This document shows, in pieces, positions 60,625 through 64,000 of a stretch of DNA of 64,000 bases. Every line of letters starts with the position of its first letter. Positions within the stretch are counted from its first letter, which is position 1. Location: NCBI GenBank assembly GCA_965227265.1, contig OZ245738.1, positions 1,860,001 through 1,924,000 on the forward strand, in the 5' to 3' direction. The stretch is from UBA2336 sp965227265 (GTDB taxonomy: Bacteria; Bacteroidota; Bacteroidia; Cytophagales; Cyclobacteriaceae). A program made the translations under genes and the position numbers. The notes under the pieces are model-generated. The model did no database searches and was not told the DNA's origin. It saw only the letters and a program-made list of their open reading frames with translations.

Positions 60625-61455
60625 TCAATGGGCAACAGGCTTTTCAGCATAAACTGTAATACTAAATATTCCTGCATGGACGTGGTTATAGCTTTTCAGC
60701 TCATTCTGTGATAAATGTTCTTTTAGGATTTCATCTGGTAACGTAATGATCTTCTCTTTTTGGATTTTAATATTCTCAAATCCTTCTTGCTCGATCAAAC
60801 TCAAGTATTCACTTTTTTGAATAGCCCCTGAAACACACCCCGCATAAAGTTCTGCACTCTTTTGAAATGCTTCCGGAAGTTCACCGACCAGAACAATATC
60901 TGATACACTAAAGTGACCGCCTTTCTTCAGAATCCTGAAAATTTCCGAAAATGCTTTTTGTTTATCCGGTACGAGATTTAGTACACAATTGCTAACCACT
61001 ACATCTGCAAGGTCAGATGCGAGCGGCATGTTCTCAATATCACCTTGTTGGAAGGTAACGTTCTTATACGCTAACTTATCAGCATTTAGCCTCGCCTTTT
61101 CGATCATCTTATCGGTAAAATCAATACCAATTACCTTACCGGACTCACCTGTTATAGATCGCGCAATAAAACAATCATTGCCCGCACCTGATCCAAGATC
61201 TACTACTGTGTCTCCTTCCTTAATTTGCGCAAACTCCGTTGGCAAGCCACAGCCAAGTCCGAGGTCAGCGTCCTGCACATAACCTTCTAAATTTGAATAA
61301 TCATCAGCCATAACTGTGTAATCAACTGTTGCACAGCTTGAAGTATTGGCTCCGCAACAACTGCTTTCATTCTCGGTTTTACTTTGATCAGCAATCTGCC
61401 CGTATTTTTCTTTTACAAGCTGTTTGAGTTGTTCATTAGTTTGTGGTGTATTCAT
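60625..61455 (-). CDS. arsM: Arsenite S-adenosylmethionine methyltransferase
   Basis: A 276-residue methyltransferase. The SAM motif is Val-Val-Asp-Leu-Gly-Ser-Gly-Ala-Gly-Asn-Asp, and the three conserved arsenic-binding cysteines occur in Gly-Leu-Gly-Cys-Gly, Ser-Asn-Cys-Val-Leu-Asn-Leu and Ala-Gly-Cys-Val-Ser-Gly-Ala. An additional Ser-Cys-Cys-Gly lies near the N-terminus. It methylates arsenite to volatile or less toxic forms. ATG 61455 is preferred over 61491. A dyad lies just upstream. Confidence 0.92.
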   Translation of the reverse strand: MNTPQTNEQLKQLVKEKYGQIADQSKTENESSCCGANTSSCATVDYTVMADDYSNLEGYVQDADLGLGCGLPTEFAQIKEGDTVVDLGSGAGNDCFIARSITGESGKVIGIDFTDKMIEKARLNADKLAYKNVTFQQGDIENMPLASDLADVVVSNCVLNLVPDKQKAFSEIFRILKKGGHFSVSDIVLVGELPEAFQKSAELYAGCVSGAIQKSEYLSLIEQEGFENIKIQKEKIITLPDEILKEHLSQNELKSYNHVHAGIFSITVYAEKPVAH

Positions 61456-61465
61456 AGTGTAATTT

Positions 61466-61481
61466 ATCGTAATATTGCGAT
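61466..61481. promoter_or_regulatory. Second ArsR operator-like dyad, between arsR and arsM
   Basis: ATCGTAATATTGCGAT consists of ATCGTAA and TTGCGAT, an inverted repeat with one mismatch and a two-base centre. Its half-site is the core of the perfect palindrome before arsR. It ends 11 bases before the arsM ATG. Confidence 0.65.
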
Positions 61482-61500
61482 GGATTAGCATAAAAAAATG

Positions 61501-61827
61501 TCAGCAACAATTTTGAGCGTCATAACTTTCGAATAAGCCTCCTATCACCTTCTTTGCTTTTTCCCAGTTTTTTTCGTCAATGCAATAACAAACACTCGGA
61601 CCATCAATATTTCCTTTAATGAGGCCTGCATTCTTAAGTTCTTTTAAGTGCTGTGAAACTGTTGATTGAGATAAAGGAAGCTGATCAACAATATCCCCAC
61701 AAATGCAAGACTTTGTTTTAATCAGGAATTGCAAAATGGCAATGCGCGCAGGATGCCCCAACGCTTTAGTAAGTATAGCCAGATAGTTCTGAGCTTTTGT
61801 AAATTCTTCTGTCTTGGCTAAACCCAT
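61501..61827 (-). CDS. arsR: ArsR/SmtB family metalloregulator
   Basis: A 108-residue repressor. The arsenite-binding cysteines are Cys41 and Cys43 in Lys-Ser-Cys-Ile-Cys-Gly-Asp, in place of the classic Cys-Val-Cys; the recognition helix is Ser-Gln-Ser-Thr-Val-Ser-Gln-His-Leu-Lys-Glu-Leu. A Cys-Cys pair ends the protein and could add a ligand. It starts the arsenic operon and lies directly behind a perfect 22-base operator. Confidence 0.92.
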   Translation of the reverse strand: MGLAKTEEFTKAQNYLAILTKALGHPARIAILQFLIKTKSCICGDIVDQLPLSQSTVSQHLKELKNAGLIKGNIDGPSVCYCIDEKNWEKAKKVIGGLFESYDAQNCC

Positions 61828-61834
61828 AACTCCT

Positions 61835-61856
61835 TATATCGTAAAATTACGATATA
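61835..61856. promoter_or_regulatory. Perfect 22-base palindromic operator before arsR
   Basis: The half-site TATATCGTAA and its exact reverse complement TTACGATATA are separated by two bases, 8 bases before the arsR ATG. This is the size and place expected for an ArsR dimer site that autorepresses the operon. Confidence 0.8.
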
Positions 61857-61887
61857 GGTTTCAGAAATTATGAGAAATCAGGAAAAA

Positions 61888-64000
61888 TTATTCTGAACGC
61901 AGATTCTGAACCGGATTCACCAGTGCAGCCTTCACTGCCTGATAACTTACTGTTCCCAATGCAATCACCAGTGCACTGATTCCAGAAATTACGAATATAT
62001 CCCAGGTAATATCGGTCTTATACACAAAATCCTGAAGCCATTTGTTCATCAGGTACCAACCAACAGGTGCTGCAATAACAAACGATATTAAGATTAGAAA
62101 TACAAAGTTCTGCGTGAGCAGTCTGAAGACCGTATTCATCGAGGCCCCCAATATCATTCGAATGCTGATTTCCTTACTTCGCTGTTCAACCATAAATGCA
62201 GACAGCGCAAACAACCCCAGGCAGGCAACAATGATCGCCAGCACAGCAAAGGTTGTAAAAATGTGACCCATCCGGTCAACGTCTGAATACGTTAATGCAT
62301 AACGTTCACTCAAGAAGTTGAACCGAATTGCCTGATTTGGTGAAAACCGTTCCCATACTCCGGAGATGGATGCTATTGCCTCCCGCATGTTTTGACTTTT
62401 GGCTTTTACCAAAATCACCGAAGGACTGTTGCCTACAACAAAACAAACCGGACCAATATTTTCTTTCATCGATTGGAAATGAAAATCTTCCACTACTCCC
62501 ACAACCGTATACTTCTGCCAGTTCTGGATTACTTTTCCAATCGGATCAATAAGGTTAAGTTGCTTAGCCATCGTTTGATTAATAATGATGGATGTGGAAT
62601 CACTGATCATATCCGGATTAAAATCCCGACCCTGCACAATCTTCATCCCCAGCGTTTTAATGTAATCGTTATCCACAATCCATTTCTGGGCAGAAACGCC
62701 CTTCTCTACTTTGTCCATCCCGTCATTATAGAAGGTATTGCCATCCCGCTTGGAACCCTGAATAGGTAGATAATCGCTCACACTAACATGCTCAACCTGC
62801 GAAAGCTTAAGCAATTCACTTTTGAAGGTTGGAATTTTATCGCCAAGCGTATTGGCTCCCTGCAACATCACCACTTGATCTTTTTCAAATCCCAGTTTTG
62901 TATTCAGGATAAAGCTCATCTGCCGGTAAATCACAACCGTACTGATGATTAGAATAATAGAAGTAGTGAATTGAAAGACCACCAGCATGCTTCGGGTGGT
63001 TGAGCTCTTACTTCCTCTGCTGACTGCGCCTTTTAATACATCAACCGGAGTGAAGGATGAAAGATAAAATGCAGGATACAACCCGGCCAGAATCCCGATA
63101 ACCAGTGCAGCACCAAATAAACCTGGCACTACCCACCAGACAGTCCATGGAAATGTTAATGACTTACCCGCCAGTAAATTGAAATATGGCAGCAGCAACC
63201 ACGCCATAATAATACCGGTTGCAATCGCTATAAAACTAAACAAGATTGACTCCGTCAGAAATTGATTGATTAAATGACTGCGGTACGAACCTACTGTTTT
63301 CCGTAAGCCAACTTCTTTTGCACGGTTGGCTGAACGTGCGGTTGAGAGATTGATAAAGTTTATGCAAGCGATAATGACAATGAATATAGCAATCGCACTG
63401 AACAACCAGATGAAACGCATGTCGCCATGTGGCAAGCCATCGTGCACCGAACCATCGAGGTAAATTTTATCCAGAGGCTGTAGTTCAAACTTTGCTGAAT
63501 TGAGGATCTTCTCAAAACCAACCGAGCCCGAAGCTGTTAACGCTGGCTTGTAATACTTTTCAATAAAACCATGCTTGATTTTATCTGCTGTCTGCTGAAC
63601 ATCTGCACCCGGCTTCAGCGTTACATAAATTTGGTAATTGCTGGCCATCCACCACGATTGTTCACCCGGCCAGAATTCTACTCCGCTTAACGTCATTAAA
63701 AAATCAAACTGAAGATGTGAGTTGACCGGAAAATCTTCAATAACAGCTCCAACGTTAAAAAGCTTCTTGTCATCGTTATTGATAATAAACACTTTACCTA
63801 CGGCATCTTCACCCGGAAAATATTTTTCTGCTTTCCGTTTGGTGATCACAATTGTGTTTGGATCAGTTAGTGCATACTTCGGGTTACCGGAAATAACCTT
63901 AAGGTCCAACAGCTCCAGCAACTCCTGATCAAAATAAACAAACCCACTTTCGTGCTGGTTTTCGTCCCTGTCACTTCTGCGAATTTCATTTTCGTGCGCA
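61888..64000 (-). CDS. ABC transporter permease, FtsX/MacB type (5' end outside window)
   Basis: The minus-strand frame is open to the window edge; the visible 703 residues begin in the MacB-like periplasmic domain (Ser-Asp-Arg-Asp-Glu-Asn-Gln-His-Glu-Ser-Gly). A FtsX domain with Ser-Thr-Ala-Arg-Ser and Lys-Glu-Val-Gly-Leu-Arg-Lys, a central helix and a second FtsX domain with Lys-Glu-Ile-Ser-Ile-Arg-Met follow. About 100 N-terminal residues are missing. A TTG at 63921 is internal, not the start. Its stop is 31 bases from the arsR operator. Confidence 0.9.
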   Translation of the reverse strand, partial: AHENEIRRSDRDENQHESGFVYFDQELLELLDLKVISGNPKYALTDPNTIVITKRKAEKYFPGEDAVGKVFIINNDDKKLFNVGAVIEDFPVNSHLQFDFLMTLSGVEFWPGEQSWWMASNYQIYVTLKPGADVQQTADKIKHGFIEKYYKPALTASGSVGFEKILNSAKFELQPLDKIYLDGSVHDGLPHGDMRFIWLFSAIAIFIVIIACINFINLSTARSANRAKEVGLRKTVGSYRSHLINQFLTESILFSFIAIATGIIMAWLLLPYFNLLAGKSLTFPWTVWWVVPGLFGAALVIGILAGLYPAFYLSSFTPVDVLKGAVSRGSKSSTTRSMLVVFQFTTSIILIISTVVIYRQMSFILNTKLGFEKDQVVMLQGANTLGDKIPTFKSELLKLSQVEHVSVSDYLPIQGSKRDGNTFYNDGMDKVEKGVSAQKWIVDNDYIKTLGMKIVQGRDFNPDMISDSTSIIINQTMAKQLNLIDPIGKVIQNWQKYTVVGVVEDFHFQSMKENIGPVCFVVGNSPSVILVKAKSQNMREAIASISGVWERFSPNQAIRFNFLSERYALTYSDVDRMGHIFTTFAVLAIIVACLGLFALSAFMVEQRSKEISIRMILGASMNTVFRLLTQNFVFLILISFVIAAPVGWYLMNKWLQDFVYKTDITWDIFVISGISALVIALGTVSYQAVKAALVNPVQNLRSE

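Overview
The window looks like a chromosomal segment from a member of the Bacteroidetes, most likely Cytophagales. The sequence-level reasons are the many promoters with the Bacteroidetes -7 box TAnnTTTG instead of sigma-70 boxes, the weak ribosome-binding sites, the run of roughly 800-residue single-gene FtsX/MacB-type permeases, the KDO genes of a Gram-negative outer membrane, and the TamB, LuxE-like and carotenoid genes with closest-looking relatives in that phylum. I see no insertion sequence, prophage, integrase or CRISPR array. Taxonomy is inference from gene style, not from a marker gene.

Layout. 1-2000: end of a light/carotenoid cluster (photolyase tail, SRPBCC protein, beta-carotene hydroxylase, lycopene cyclase) meeting a lysine-rich histone-H1-like gene. 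2100-14800: an export system: three large permeases, an ABC ATPase and a HlyD-type adaptor on the minus strand, facing a sigma-54 activator and histidine kinase on the plus strand. Sigma-54-like -24/-12 elements lie before the adaptor and some permeases. 14800-18050: tsaD, a hotdog thioesterase, smpB, an NlpC/P60 peptidase and an HNH nuclease in one minus-strand run. 18050-25800: TamB, DUF2279 and YbjN-like proteins, RNase P RNA with its promoter and terminator, a second sigma-54-type regulator that lacks a DNA-binding domain, and a 39-residue lipoprotein. 25880-32070: a LuxE-like acyl-protein synthetase, a lipoprotein, kdsC-kdsA and a penicillin-acylase-family enzyme. 32100-32520: tRNA-Ser, tRNA-Arg and tRNA-Pro, all minus strand.

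32858-50700: mostly small accessory genes: DoxX, WG-repeat lipoprotein, COQ7-like diiron protein, PadR plus a prefix-domain permease, a secreted four-repeat protein, two convergent single-domain response regulators, a frameshifted lipoprotein remnant, an acyltransferase-like membrane protein, a first ArsR-type/AHSA1 pair, a class III cyclase, a TolB-like lipoprotein and GNAT enzymes. 50872-59740: another permease, a GlxA-type regulator, then a plus-strand cluster of SRPBCC, DUF1801, VOC, ArsR-type, AHSA1 and DoxX-like genes. 59900-61860: an arsenic locus (arsR, arsM, arsC) with two matching operators. 61888-64000: a sixth permease running off the window.

The strongest signals beyond ordinary annotation are regulatory. 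Two paralogous ArsR-type/AHSA1 pairs each carry a dyad - TATATTTG - dyad promoter of almost identical geometry but different half-site sequence, parallel to differences in the regulators' recognition helices. The arsenic locus has a perfect 22-base palindrome plus a near-identical second site. The export locus combines a sigma-54 activator with candidate sigma-54 promoters. Unusual proteins include a membrane-linked fusion of two SRPBCC domains, an activator without a helix-turn-helix domain, and a secreted protein built of four related repeats.
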